Part shown: positions 57,314 to 64,000 of the stretch, one piece after another | Layout of the letters: the number at the start of each line of letters is the position of its first letter | How positions within the stretch are numbered: the first letter of the stretch is position 1 | Origin: Chryseobacterium gleum | GTDB lineage: Bacteria > Bacteroidota > Bacteroidia > Flavobacteriales > BACL11 | NCBI GenBank assembly: GCA_945865535.1 | Contig: CAMBDW010000010.1 | Location: forward strand, 1 to 64,000 | Length of the DNA stretch: 64,000 nt | Reading direction: 5' to 3' | Made by a program: the position numbers and the translations under genes | The notes under the pieces: generated by a model | Databases searched by the model: none | What the model was told of the DNA's origin: nothing | What the model saw: the letters and a program-made list of their open reading frames with translations, nothing else

Positions 57314-58441
57314 TCAATGCTGATGACATCTTCCGTTTGAACTTAATGTCATACGCTTACATCTTTTCCCTTTTTTAGTAGTTCCTGCACATTGAACAGA
57401 TGTTGAGCTTTTTTCTGTTTTTGTTTGTTGTGTTTCCGTCTTTGTTTGATTGTTTTGTTGAGCTTCATGTAAATAACAGTAGCCGCTTGCATTCAAGGTT
57501 TTGTTTTTGCATCTGTCATCTTTCTTAGTTTTTCCGTTACATTGAACAGATGTAGAATTTTTATTTTCCTCTGTTCCAGAAGGTGCTTTAGCGCTTTTCC
57601 ATGACCAGCACTTAATACACAATGTTTTTTCAATAAGCTCTTCCTGATCGTCAGCTAATAATGGAAAAAAATCTGATCCAGTATATTTTTCTACACTGTC
57701 AATAGAAACAGCGAATTGTTGCAAAGGCTCACTTGAGCCAATATTAGGGATTATAAAACCAATACCTTTTATACTCGGCTCAGTATAGTCGAGAATTACT
57801 TTGTAATAATAGTTAGGAACAGAAACTTTATTTGGTCCAATTGTTGTTAAGCCAGATGTTAAAACAGGTCCGGTTACAATGTAAACTGAATTGTTTTCAT
57901 TTGCCCATGTTCTTGTAAGCTCCTCCAATTTTTTCCAAACTCCACGATTAAAGCTTGGTGTCTGTGGACTCATATTACTGTAGTAAAAGCTTTCAGCCAT
58001 TGTAGTTGACGACCAGCCCATATCTGAAGCTGGTGCTAAATGTCCCCGGTCATAACCTGAACCTGCATAGTCTTTGTCGTTGGCTGTTCCTTTTTTTACT
58101 TTCGGGTCAGTGATAAATTTATCTGTTCTCTCAAAGATTTTGTTGGTTTCTTCTTTTGTTAGTTCGTAAGCTACCCAACTTGCCTGCTCATGTGGTTCAT
58201 TGTAAAGTAGTGCAAAGCCTGTATGTGTAATTACAATGTCTTTTCGATTTGTTTTGGGAATTTCGAGTTTTGATAAAGTAGGTGCTTTTATATTGTAAAG
58301 CGGAACACTGTCTGCATAAATCCAAGTACCGTCTTCCCACAGTAAAACTTTTCCTCCGGTAGTAGTCATTACCTCCTGTTGCCCAAAAGTCAACGACTGA
58401 AATGCGATGACTGCCAAAATTAATAACGCTACTTTTTTCAT
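57314..58441 (-). CDS. Secreted DNA/RNA non-specific endonuclease with tandem Cys/His knuckles
   Basis: A 375-residue protein with a signal peptide (MKKVALLILAVIAFQSLTFG). Residues 25-45 carry a TTGGKVLLWEDGTWIYAD strand pair seen in many Bacteroidota secreted proteins. The nuclease domain has the DRGH motif GYDRGHLAPASDMGW with H134 as general base, and N165 in SPQTPSFNRGVW as metal ligand, as in NucA/Serratia-type enzymes. The C-terminal end has two copies of a C-x9-C-x10-C-x2-H motif: VQCNGKTKKDDRCKNKTL then GYCYLH, and VQCAGTTKKGKRCKRMTL then GRCHQH. These basic knuckles may bind zinc and nucleic acid. It probably degrades extracellular or periplasmic DNA/RNA. It sits alone between unrelated genes and is flanked by imperfect inverted repeats. 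Confidence 0.87.
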   Translation of the reverse strand: MKKVALLILAVIAFQSLTFGQQEVMTTTGGKVLLWEDGTWIYADSVPLYNIKAPTLSKLEIPKTNRKDIVITHTGFALLYNEPHEQASWVAYELTKEETNKIFERTDKFITDPKVKKGTANDKDYAGSGYDRGHLAPASDMGWSSTTMAESFYYSNMSPQTPSFNRGVWKKLEELTRTWANENNSVYIVTGPVLTSGLTTIGPNKVSVPNYYYKVILDYTEPSIKGIGFIIPNIGSSEPLQQFAVSIDSVEKYTGSDFFPLLADDQEELIEKTLCIKCWSWKSAKAPSGTEENKNSTSVQCNGKTKKDDRCKNKTLNASGYCYLHEAQQNNQTKTETQQTKTEKSSTSVQCAGTTKKGKRCKRMTLSSNGRCHQH

Positions 58442-58458
58442 GTTTTGTCGTTTTTTAA

Positions 58459-58476
58459 GGGTCGCTTGTAACAGTT
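58459..58476. repeat. Right imperfect inverted repeat bordering the nuclease gene
   Basis: GGGTCGCTTGTAACAGTT, 17 bases upstream of the nuclease start codon. It is the inverted partner of 57272-57289. Confidence 0.45.
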
Positions 58477-58558
58477 GGTTGTGTGCAATAATACAAAAAA
58501 TTATCTCAATTTAGAAAATTTTGCTTTAGACGGATTTATCTAAGGACTAAATAATTCT

Positions 58559-59902
58559 CTAAAAAAGTTCTTTTGAGGAAGTTTTCAAAAAACCTACAAA
58601 TCTGTCATATCTATCGCCTACCCCACGGTAGTAGACATACACATAATAATCATTACGGGTTTGGTAATGTGTTCCTTCAATAAAACTTACATCTACACGC
58701 TTTGTAGCGGTATCCTTTAAAGCATAATGATAGTTATAGTATCCTTGTTTTAAGTACACATTTCCTTCATATTGTTTCTGATCTGGATTGTATTTCAATT
58801 TAAAATCTTCTTTTAGTTCCCAATCAGAAAATGCTCCCAACAAATACAAATCTCCATAGCTAATGTTATCTATAGCTAAAGTGAAATGTACAAAAGCATA
58901 ATCTGCTTCTATAGAAGATTTCCAGCCCTCTTGAGATTTAATAATAAAATTTCCATTAATATCTGGCTCAATAGAGTAGCGATCAAAAGGGCGTTTTTTA
59001 TCATTAAAAAGATAAACATGATTGTAAGTGCTGTCAAAATCAATACTTTTTATTCTTTCAGATTGATAGCGTAAACTCTTAAAATCAAAATGACGAAACT
59101 CGTTATTTCCCCAAAAGGTATTGCCATCTTCATAATCGTAAATGAGCTCATCATTTCTTACAAATTGAGGTTTTAAATCAGTGATGGCATTATCCTCTTT
59201 GTTGTTTTGTTTAATAAGGACTTTGATATCTGCAAAAGGGTCCGCAATTACTAAATTCGTATGCCTAATAGTAAAGTCAATTTCATGCTTGGTAGCTCTG
59301 TCTTCAGCTAGAGTGGCACGCCTTACATTGGCGTCAATATGTAGTTTGGTATCAAGCACCATAAAGCGTTTGTAAAAAATAGTTTTGCCATTTTCTTCAA
59401 AAATTTTAAATATGTAATTGCCTGATATTATTGGTTTGATATTTGCCCCTGGAAACTCAAATTTATAATGGGTGTATTTTTGTATAGTGTTGAAAGAGAA
59501 TTCATAATCACTTATGGCTTGCTCAGTAAATCCATCTATATATTCACTTTGCATCAAATCGCTTGGTGTCCAATCTGAATTACAGTGAATAATGGTATAG
59601 GAATAGTTTTTTCTGTCACCATCAAGGTCATCAAAACTGATTAAAAGTTTGTCATCACTGGCTAAATTAATAATAGCTAATGAAAGCTCATCTTCCTTTT
59701 TATGGCAAAGAACAGTTTTTATATTAGGATTTAAAGTTTGATTTTTATAAGTAATTATCTCTTCAATTTTTGGCTGTATTTTCTCTATAAGAACTGAATC
59801 TACTGAGCTGTAATCATCTTTATAAACTTTTTTTGTGCTGTGGCACGAAAACATAAAAAAAGTGCTTAAAAAAAACAGTGTTAATATGTTGTTAAAAGGC
59901 AT
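58559..59902 (-). CDS. T9SS plug-type lipoprotein (DUF5103 family)
   Basis: A 447-residue lipoprotein: a hydrophobic leader ending FFMFSCHSTKK gives a lipobox cysteine at about residue 19. The body matches DUF5103, now named type IX secretion system plug protein: SFDDLDGDRKNYSYTIIHCN, DWTPSDLMQSEYIDGF, NTIQKYTHYKFEFP, GNYIFKIFEENG, and a C-terminal LLGAFSDWELKEDFKLKYNP immunoglobulin-like part followed by GYYNYHYAL. In Porphyromonas the Plug closes the periplasmic side of the SprA translocon barrel. The lipid anchor and family support an envelope role; the exact function here is inferred. Divergent from nqrA, with which it shares a short regulatory gap. Confidence 0.85.
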   Translation of the reverse strand: MPFNNILTLFFLSTFFMFSCHSTKKVYKDDYSSVDSVLIEKIQPKIEEIITYKNQTLNPNIKTVLCHKKEDELSLAIINLASDDKLLISFDDLDGDRKNYSYTIIHCNSDWTPSDLMQSEYIDGFTEQAISDYEFSFNTIQKYTHYKFEFPGANIKPIISGNYIFKIFEENGKTIFYKRFMVLDTKLHIDANVRRATLAEDRATKHEIDFTIRHTNLVIADPFADIKVLIKQNNKEDNAITDLKPQFVRNDELIYDYEDGNTFWGNNEFRHFDFKSLRYQSERIKSIDFDSTYNHVYLFNDKKRPFDRYSIEPDINGNFIIKSQEGWKSSIEADYAFVHFTLAIDNISYGDLYLLGAFSDWELKEDFKLKYNPDQKQYEGNVYLKQGYYNYHYALKDTATKRVDVSFIEGTHYQTRNDYYVYVYYRGVGDRYDRFVGFLKTSSKELF

Positions 59903-59945
59903 TTTAAATTTTGGTATAAATTACTTAAAGCTAATTGCAAATTTA

Positions 59946-59953
59946 TACCTTTG
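59946..59953 (+). promoter_or_regulatory. Probable nqr operon promoter -7 element
   Basis: TACCTTTG matches TAnnTTTG, 26 bases upstream of the nqrA ATG at 59980. The -33 element is not clear. Confidence 0.45.
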
Positions 59954-59979
59954 CACACGAAAAATCTAATTTAAAAAGG

Positions 59980-61341
59980 ATGCCTAAAGATATAAGCTTA
60001 AAAAAAGGTTTAACCATCAATTTAGTTGGTGATGCTGATAAAGTTTATGCTTCATTAAAGCCTAACGATAGGACCACTAAATATGTGGTAAAGCCAACAG
60101 ATTTCCACGGGTTAACTCCAAAATTAATTGTAGAAATTGGTGATAAAGTAAAAGCTGGTTCTCCACTTTTTTTCGATAAATCTAATGAGAAAATCATTTT
60201 TTGTAGTCCAGTAAGTGGTGAAATTTCAGATATTATAAGAGGAGAGAAAAGAAGAATACTTGAAGTAGTAGTTAAAGCGAATTCAGAGATTGTTTATGAA
60301 AGTTTTGCAATTTCATCTGCTAATGATTTATCAAGAGAACAAATAATTGATGGCATGCTTAAATCAGGTGTTTGGCCATTTATAAGACAAAAGCCTTACG
60401 ATATTATTGCAAATCCTGTGGATATTCCAAAAGCAATATTTATCTCTACATTTAAATCAGCTCCACTTACTATTGATAATGATTTTGCACTTTATGGTAT
60501 GGAGGAACTTTTTCAAAAAGGATTGAATTATATTGTTAAATTGACTTCAGGCAAAACCCATCTAAATATTGATGGAAATACTAATGGTTCAAAGTTGTTT
60601 GCCCAAGCAAAAGGAGTTGAAGTAAATACTATTTCAGGCCCTCATCCTGCAGGAAATGTAGGGGTTCAGATACATCATATTGAACCTATAAATAAAGGAG
60701 AAACTATTTGGTATCTTGAACCTCAAGATGTTCTTACTATTGCAAAATTATTTACTGAAGGTAAGTATGATGTTTCAAGAATTGTTGCCTTAAGTGGCTC
60801 TCAAGTTACTAGACCAAGATATTATAGAACTATTTCTGGAGCTTCTGTTTCTAATTTAATTACTGATAATTTAAAACAAGGAGATAATAGAATTATTTCT
60901 GGTGATATTTTAACAGGAACTAAAATTAGTATTGATGGTAATATAGGATTTTATGATACCACAGTAACCGTTATTGAAGAAGGTAAAGAGCAAGAATTTT
61001 TAGGTTGGTTGAAGTTAGGATTACATAAATTCTCTGCATCAAAAACATTTTTATCATGGCTGACTCCAACTAAAAAATATGAACTTAATGCCAACATGCA
61101 TGGAGAAGAACGAGCTTATGTTATGACTGGTGAATATGAGCAAGTTTTACCAATGGATATTTATCCTACTCAGCTTATTAAAGCAATTATGATTGAGGAT
61201 ATTGAGCTGATGGAAAATTTAGGGATTTATGAAGTTTCACCAGAAGATTTAGCCCTGTGTGAGTTTGTTTGCACTTCAAAAATTGAAGTTCAATCCATTA
61301 TCCGTCATGGTTTGGATTTAATAAGAAAAGAAAATAGTTAA
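59980..61341 (+). CDS. nqrA: Na+-translocating NADH:quinone reductase subunit A
   Basis: A 453-residue subunit from the ATG at 59980 (MPKDISLKKGLTINLVGDA), chosen over an upstream in-frame ATG at 59935 because homologues begin with the DIxLKKGLxI motif. Family parts are DFHGLTPKLIVEIGDKVKAG near residue 40, HPAGNVGVQIHHIEPI near 224 and a C-terminal YEVSPEDLALCEFVCTSKIE. NqrA is the peripheral, quinone-linked cytoplasmic subunit of the sodium pump. It is the first gene of nqrABCDE(F), with one base between it and nqrB. Confidence 0.96.
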   Translation: MPKDISLKKGLTINLVGDADKVYASLKPNDRTTKYVVKPTDFHGLTPKLIVEIGDKVKAGSPLFFDKSNEKIIFCSPVSGEISDIIRGEKRRILEVVVKANSEIVYESFAISSANDLSREQIIDGMLKSGVWPFIRQKPYDIIANPVDIPKAIFISTFKSAPLTIDNDFALYGMEELFQKGLNYIVKLTSGKTHLNIDGNTNGSKLFAQAKGVEVNTISGPHPAGNVGVQIHHIEPINKGETIWYLEPQDVLTIAKLFTEGKYDVSRIVALSGSQVTRPRYYRTISGASVSNLITDNLKQGDNRIISGDILTGTKISIDGNIGFYDTTVTVIEEGKEQEFLGWLKLGLHKFSASKTFLSWLTPTKKYELNANMHGEERAYVMTGEYEQVLPMDIYPTQLIKAIMIEDIELMENLGIYEVSPEDLALCEFVCTSKIEVQSIIRHGLDLIRKENS

Positions 61342-61342
61342 T

Positions 61343-62491
61343 ATGAAATTATTTAAAAACATTTTAGCTTCTGTTAAGCCTCATTTTTTGAAAGGAGGAA
61401 AGCTCGAAAAAATGTATCCAGCTTATGATGCTTTTGAAACATTTTTATTTGTTCCTGCTCATACTACTCATTCTGGTTCTCATATTAGAGATGCTGTTGA
61501 TTTAAAAAGAACAATGATTATAGTTTTATTAGCATTAATGCCAGCATTGTTTTTTGGAATGTGGAATATAGGATATCAGCATTTTACTGCAATAGGACAA
61601 GAATTTACATTAATGTCAGCATTTACTTTTGGGGCTTTAAAGATGTTGCCACTTATTATTGTTTCCTATGCTGTTGGATTAGGTATTGAGTTTGCTTTTG
61701 CTATTTATAGAGGACACTCCGTAAATGAAGGATATTTAGTTACTGGAATGTTAATTCCCATGACTATGCCAATTGATGTACCTTTATGGATGCTGGCTAT
61801 TTCGGTTGTATTTGCAGTGGTAATAGGCAAAGAAGTATTTGGAGGCACAGGAATGAATATTATGAATCCTGCACTTACTGCTAGAGCATTTTTATTCTTT
61901 GCTTACCCATCATATATGTCAGGCGATAAAGTATGGATTCATACAGGTGGGCTTCCTACTGTTGATGGTTTTTCGGGAGCGACTCCTTTAGGCAATTTAG
62001 CTGCAAATATTCCACTAGATATGAGTATGCTAGGTAGCTTCTTTTACGGCTGTATGCCAGGTTCAGCGGCAGAAACATCAACTTTTGCAATATTAATTGG
62101 TGCCGCTATTTTGATATTTACGGGTGTTGGTTCTTGGAGAACAATACTTGCTGTTTTTGCAGGGGGTTATATAATGGGATTATTATTTAATCTTTGGGGA
62201 GCTAATGAGTTTATGTTATTGCCTTCTCATATACATTTAATTTTAGGAGGATTTGCTTTTGGGGCAGTATTTATGGCTACCGATCCTGTTACTGCATCTC
62301 AAACAAATAAGGGTAAAATAATTGTTGGCATCTTAATTGGGATGCTAGCAATACTAATTAGGGTATTTAATCCTGCTTATCCTGAGGGGATGATGTTAGC
62401 GATTTTATTTATGAATGTATTTGCACCACTTGTTGATCATTATGTAGTGGAAGCAAATATAAAAAGAAGACTAAAAAGAGTAAAAGCATAA
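61343..62491 (+). CDS. nqrB: Na+-translocating NADH:quinone reductase subunit B
   Basis: A 382-residue membrane subunit with about ten hydrophobic helices. The covalent FMN attachment site is T214 in DGFSGATPLGNLA. Other conserved parts are HIRDAVDLKRTMIIVLLALM, GKEVFGGTGMNIMNPALTAR near residue 167 and FMATDPVTASQTNKGKII near 311. It forms part of the sodium channel with NqrD and NqrE. Confidence 0.97.
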   Translation: MKLFKNILASVKPHFLKGGKLEKMYPAYDAFETFLFVPAHTTHSGSHIRDAVDLKRTMIIVLLALMPALFFGMWNIGYQHFTAIGQEFTLMSAFTFGALKMLPLIIVSYAVGLGIEFAFAIYRGHSVNEGYLVTGMLIPMTMPIDVPLWMLAISVVFAVVIGKEVFGGTGMNIMNPALTARAFLFFAYPSYMSGDKVWIHTGGLPTVDGFSGATPLGNLAANIPLDMSMLGSFFYGCMPGSAAETSTFAILIGAAILIFTGVGSWRTILAVFAGGYIMGLLFNLWGANEFMLLPSHIHLILGGFAFGAVFMATDPVTASQTNKGKIIVGILIGMLAILIRVFNPAYPEGMMLAILFMNVFAPLVDHYVVEANIKRRLKRVKA

Positions 62492-62494
62492 ATT

Positions 62495-63247
62495 ATGGAT
62501 ATAAATAAAAATTCCTACACTGTTTTTTTTGCATCAATAATGGTAATTATTGTAGCGGCTGCACTAGCTTATGCTGCAATTGGGTTAAAGCCTTTTCAAG
62601 ATAGCAATATAGTATTAGAGAAAAAACAGAATATACTAAGTTCTGTTGGTATTACTATTGATAGAGAAAATGCACAAGCAAAATATTCCGAATATATTAA
62701 AAGTGAGATTGTACTTAACAATAAAGGTGAAGAAGTGGAGGGTTCTGCTTTTGATATTGATTTAAGTAAAGAGATGAAGAAAGATGTGAATACCCAACTA
62801 TTGCCACTTTTTATTAGTCAAATTGATGGAGCTACAAGCTATATAATACCATTAAGAGGAAAGGGTCTTTGGGGACCGATTTGGGGTTTTATAGCCTTGA
62901 AAGATGATTTGACTACTGTCTATGGTGCTGTTTTTGATCATAAAGGAGAAACTCCAGGATTAGGAGCAGAGATTAATCAACCATTTTTTCAAGAGCCTTT
63001 TGCAGGCAAAACAATTTTTGAAGGTTTAAATTTCACTTCAATTAAGGTAGTTAAAGTGGGTTATTCTAAGGGAGATATGCATGCTGTAGATGGAATTTCA
63101 GGTGGTACCATTACTTCTGATGGAGTTACTGACATGCTATCAGAAAGATTAAGTATGTACTTAGCTTATTTTGAAAAAATAAAAGCTAAAAGTGAAGTTG
63201 AGCAAGTAATGGTTCAAATAAATTCATTAGCAGTTATTAATAATTAA
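62495..63247 (+). CDS. nqrC: Na+-translocating NADH:quinone reductase subunit C
   Basis: A 250-residue periplasm-facing flavoprotein with one N-terminal transmembrane helix (IMVIIVAAALAYAAIGL). The FMN-carrying threonine is T205 in DGISGGTITSDGV; here the usual SGAT reads SGGT. The GLWGPIWGFIALKDDL and HKGETPGLGAEI segments are typical. The FMN is attached by ApbE, whose gene is not in this window. Confidence 0.95.
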   Translation: MDINKNSYTVFFASIMVIIVAAALAYAAIGLKPFQDSNIVLEKKQNILSSVGITIDRENAQAKYSEYIKSEIVLNNKGEEVEGSAFDIDLSKEMKKDVNTQLLPLFISQIDGATSYIIPLRGKGLWGPIWGFIALKDDLTTVYGAVFDHKGETPGLGAEINQPFFQEPFAGKTIFEGLNFTSIKVVKVGYSKGDMHAVDGISGGTITSDGVTDMLSERLSMYLAYFEKIKAKSEVEQVMVQINSLAVINN

Positions 63248-63263
63248 GTAACACAATAAGATT

Positions 63264-63908
63264 ATGAATAAAGATTCTTTATTATCTAAAAAGCATATCA
63301 AATTATTAAGCGATCCCCTTAATGATAATAATCCTATTACAGTTCAAGTATTAGGAATATGTTCTGCATTAGCAATTACAGTTCAGTTAAAGCCTGCAAT
63401 TGTTATGGGAATATCAGTTTTGGTCGTAGTTGCTTTTTCTAATGTGATAATCTCATTGATGCGAAAATTAATACCTGTTCGAATTAGAATTATTGTGCAA
63501 TTAGTAGTTATTGCAGCTTTGGTTATATTAGTTGATCAGGTGCTTAAAGCGTTTGTATATGATGTTAGTAAGCAACTTTCTGTTTTTGTTGGCTTGATTA
63601 TTACCAATTGTATTGTAATGGGAAGACTAGAGGCTTTTGCTATGGCTAATAGTCCTTGGAAATCATTTTTAGATGGTATAGGAAACGGTTTGGGATATGC
63701 GTTAATTTTAGTAGTAGTAGCATTTTTTAGAGAATTATTAGGATCAGGAACTCTTTTTGGATATCCAGTTTTAGACAAGCTAGGATTTTATGAAGCCGGA
63801 TATGTAAATAATGGAATGATGATATTACCTCCAATGGCATTGATTGCAGTAGGTATTATTATATGGATTCAAAGGATGAAAAATCAAAAATTAATAGAAT
63901 CGAAATAA
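63264..63908 (+). CDS. nqrD: Na+-translocating NADH:quinone reductase subunit D
   Basis: A 214-residue membrane subunit homologous to NqrE and RnfE. It has [20 protein letters not shown] at the N-terminus, [14 protein letters not shown] near residue 113 (the inverted-repeat cysteine strand binding the intramembrane iron site), and [20 protein letters not shown]. Six helices are visible. Confidence 0.96.
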   Translation: MNKDSLLSKKHIKLLSDPLNDNNPITVQVLGICSALAITVQLKPAIVMGISVLVVVAFSNVIISLMRKLIPVRIRIIVQLVVIAALVILVDQVLKAFVYDVSKQLSVFVGLIITNCIVMGRLEAFAMANSPWKSFLDGIGNGLGYALILVVVAFFRELLGSGTLFGYPVLDKLGFYEAGYVNNGMMILPPMALIAVGIIIWIQRMKNQKLIESK

Positions 63909-63916
63909 ATAGAAAT

Positions 63917-64000
63917 ATGGAAGAATTAGCAAATATATTTATAAAGTCAATTTTTATTAACAATATGATATTCGCCTATTTTTTAGGAATGTGTTCCTAT
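63917..64000 (+). CDS. nqrE: Na+-translocating NADH:quinone reductase subunit E (partial, 3' end outside window)
   Basis: Starts eight bases after nqrD. The 28 visible residues (MEELANIFIKSIFINNMIFA, then YFLGMCSY) match the NqrE N-terminus with its NN-[MI]-x-x-[AS]-x-x-LGMC motif; the cysteine is an expected iron ligand. The rest and nqrF lie beyond the window. Confidence 0.92.
   Translation, partial: MEELANIFIKSIFINNMIFAYFLGMCSY

Overview
This window is a stretch of a low-GC (roughly one third G+C by eye) Bacteroidota chromosome, most likely from the Flavobacteriales/Cytophagales side of the phylum. The evidence is consistent: several secreted proteins end in type IX secretion (T9SS) sorting domains or in the gliding-motility-associated CHU_C domain; SecD and SecF are fused; a PorE-like OmpA protein and a T9SS plug-type lipoprotein are present; the tRNAs lack an encoded CCA; genes start without Shine-Dalgarno sequences; and many genes are preceded by the Bacteroidota promoter pattern (TTG/TTTG, about 19 bases, TAnnTTTG). 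No rRNA genes, insertion sequences, transposases, prophage genes or CRISPR arrays were seen.

Layout. 1-6760: a same-strand run of secreted surface or cargo proteins (a partial T9SS cargo, a choice-of-anchor-L/SprB-repeat/CHU_C protein, a beta-propeller/CHU_C protein, a sialidase-fold protein). 6761-9580 (minus): the TrkH/TrkA potassium uptake pair. 9732-15628: an AddA/AddB-type helicase-nuclease pair for double-strand-break processing. 15660-20975: two convergent T9SS cargo genes, one with seven Cys-containing repeats and a duplicated module, the other with FG-GAP calcium-loop repeats. 21141-27812: secDF, tatA, a truncated calcium/sodium antiporter remnant, type II glutamine synthetase and the PorE-like OmpA protein. 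27872-30927: purM-prfA-pyrF. 30924-37112: a YdcF-type protein, two tiny PspC-like membrane proteins, an RmlD-like reductase, an alanine/glycine:cation symporter, a membrane-anchored helix-hairpin-helix protein, apt and an acyl-CoA dehydrogenase. 37168-38601: rpsU, xerC and a hibernation factor.

38733-51948 is the translation/transcription core: tRNA-Thr(TGT)-Tyr(GTA)-Gly(TCC)-Thr(GGT)-tuf-tRNA-Trp(CCA)-secE-nusG-rplK-rplA-rplJ-rplL-(hairpin)-rpoB-rpoC-DUF3467. The four-tRNA order before tuf is the same as the E. coli thrU-tyrU-glyT-thrT-tufB locus. 52019-53644 (minus) is pruA. 53989-57204 is an overlapping polyamine operon: arginine decarboxylase, agmatinase-like ureohydrolase and a deoxyhypusine-synthase-like protein. 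57314-58441 (minus) is a secreted DNA/RNA non-specific endonuclease with tandem Cys/His knuckles, bordered by imperfect inverted repeats. 58559-59902 (minus) is the T9SS plug-type lipoprotein. 59980-64000 is nqrABCDE, cut by the window edge inside nqrE; it encodes the sodium-pumping NADH:quinone oxidoreductase.

Most of the window is conserved housekeeping sequence. The accessory or unusual material is the secreted repeat proteins (1-6760 and 15660-20975), the antiporter remnant at 24394, the DHS-like polyamine gene and the inverted-repeat-bordered nuclease. I did not find a convincing entirely new multi-gene system.
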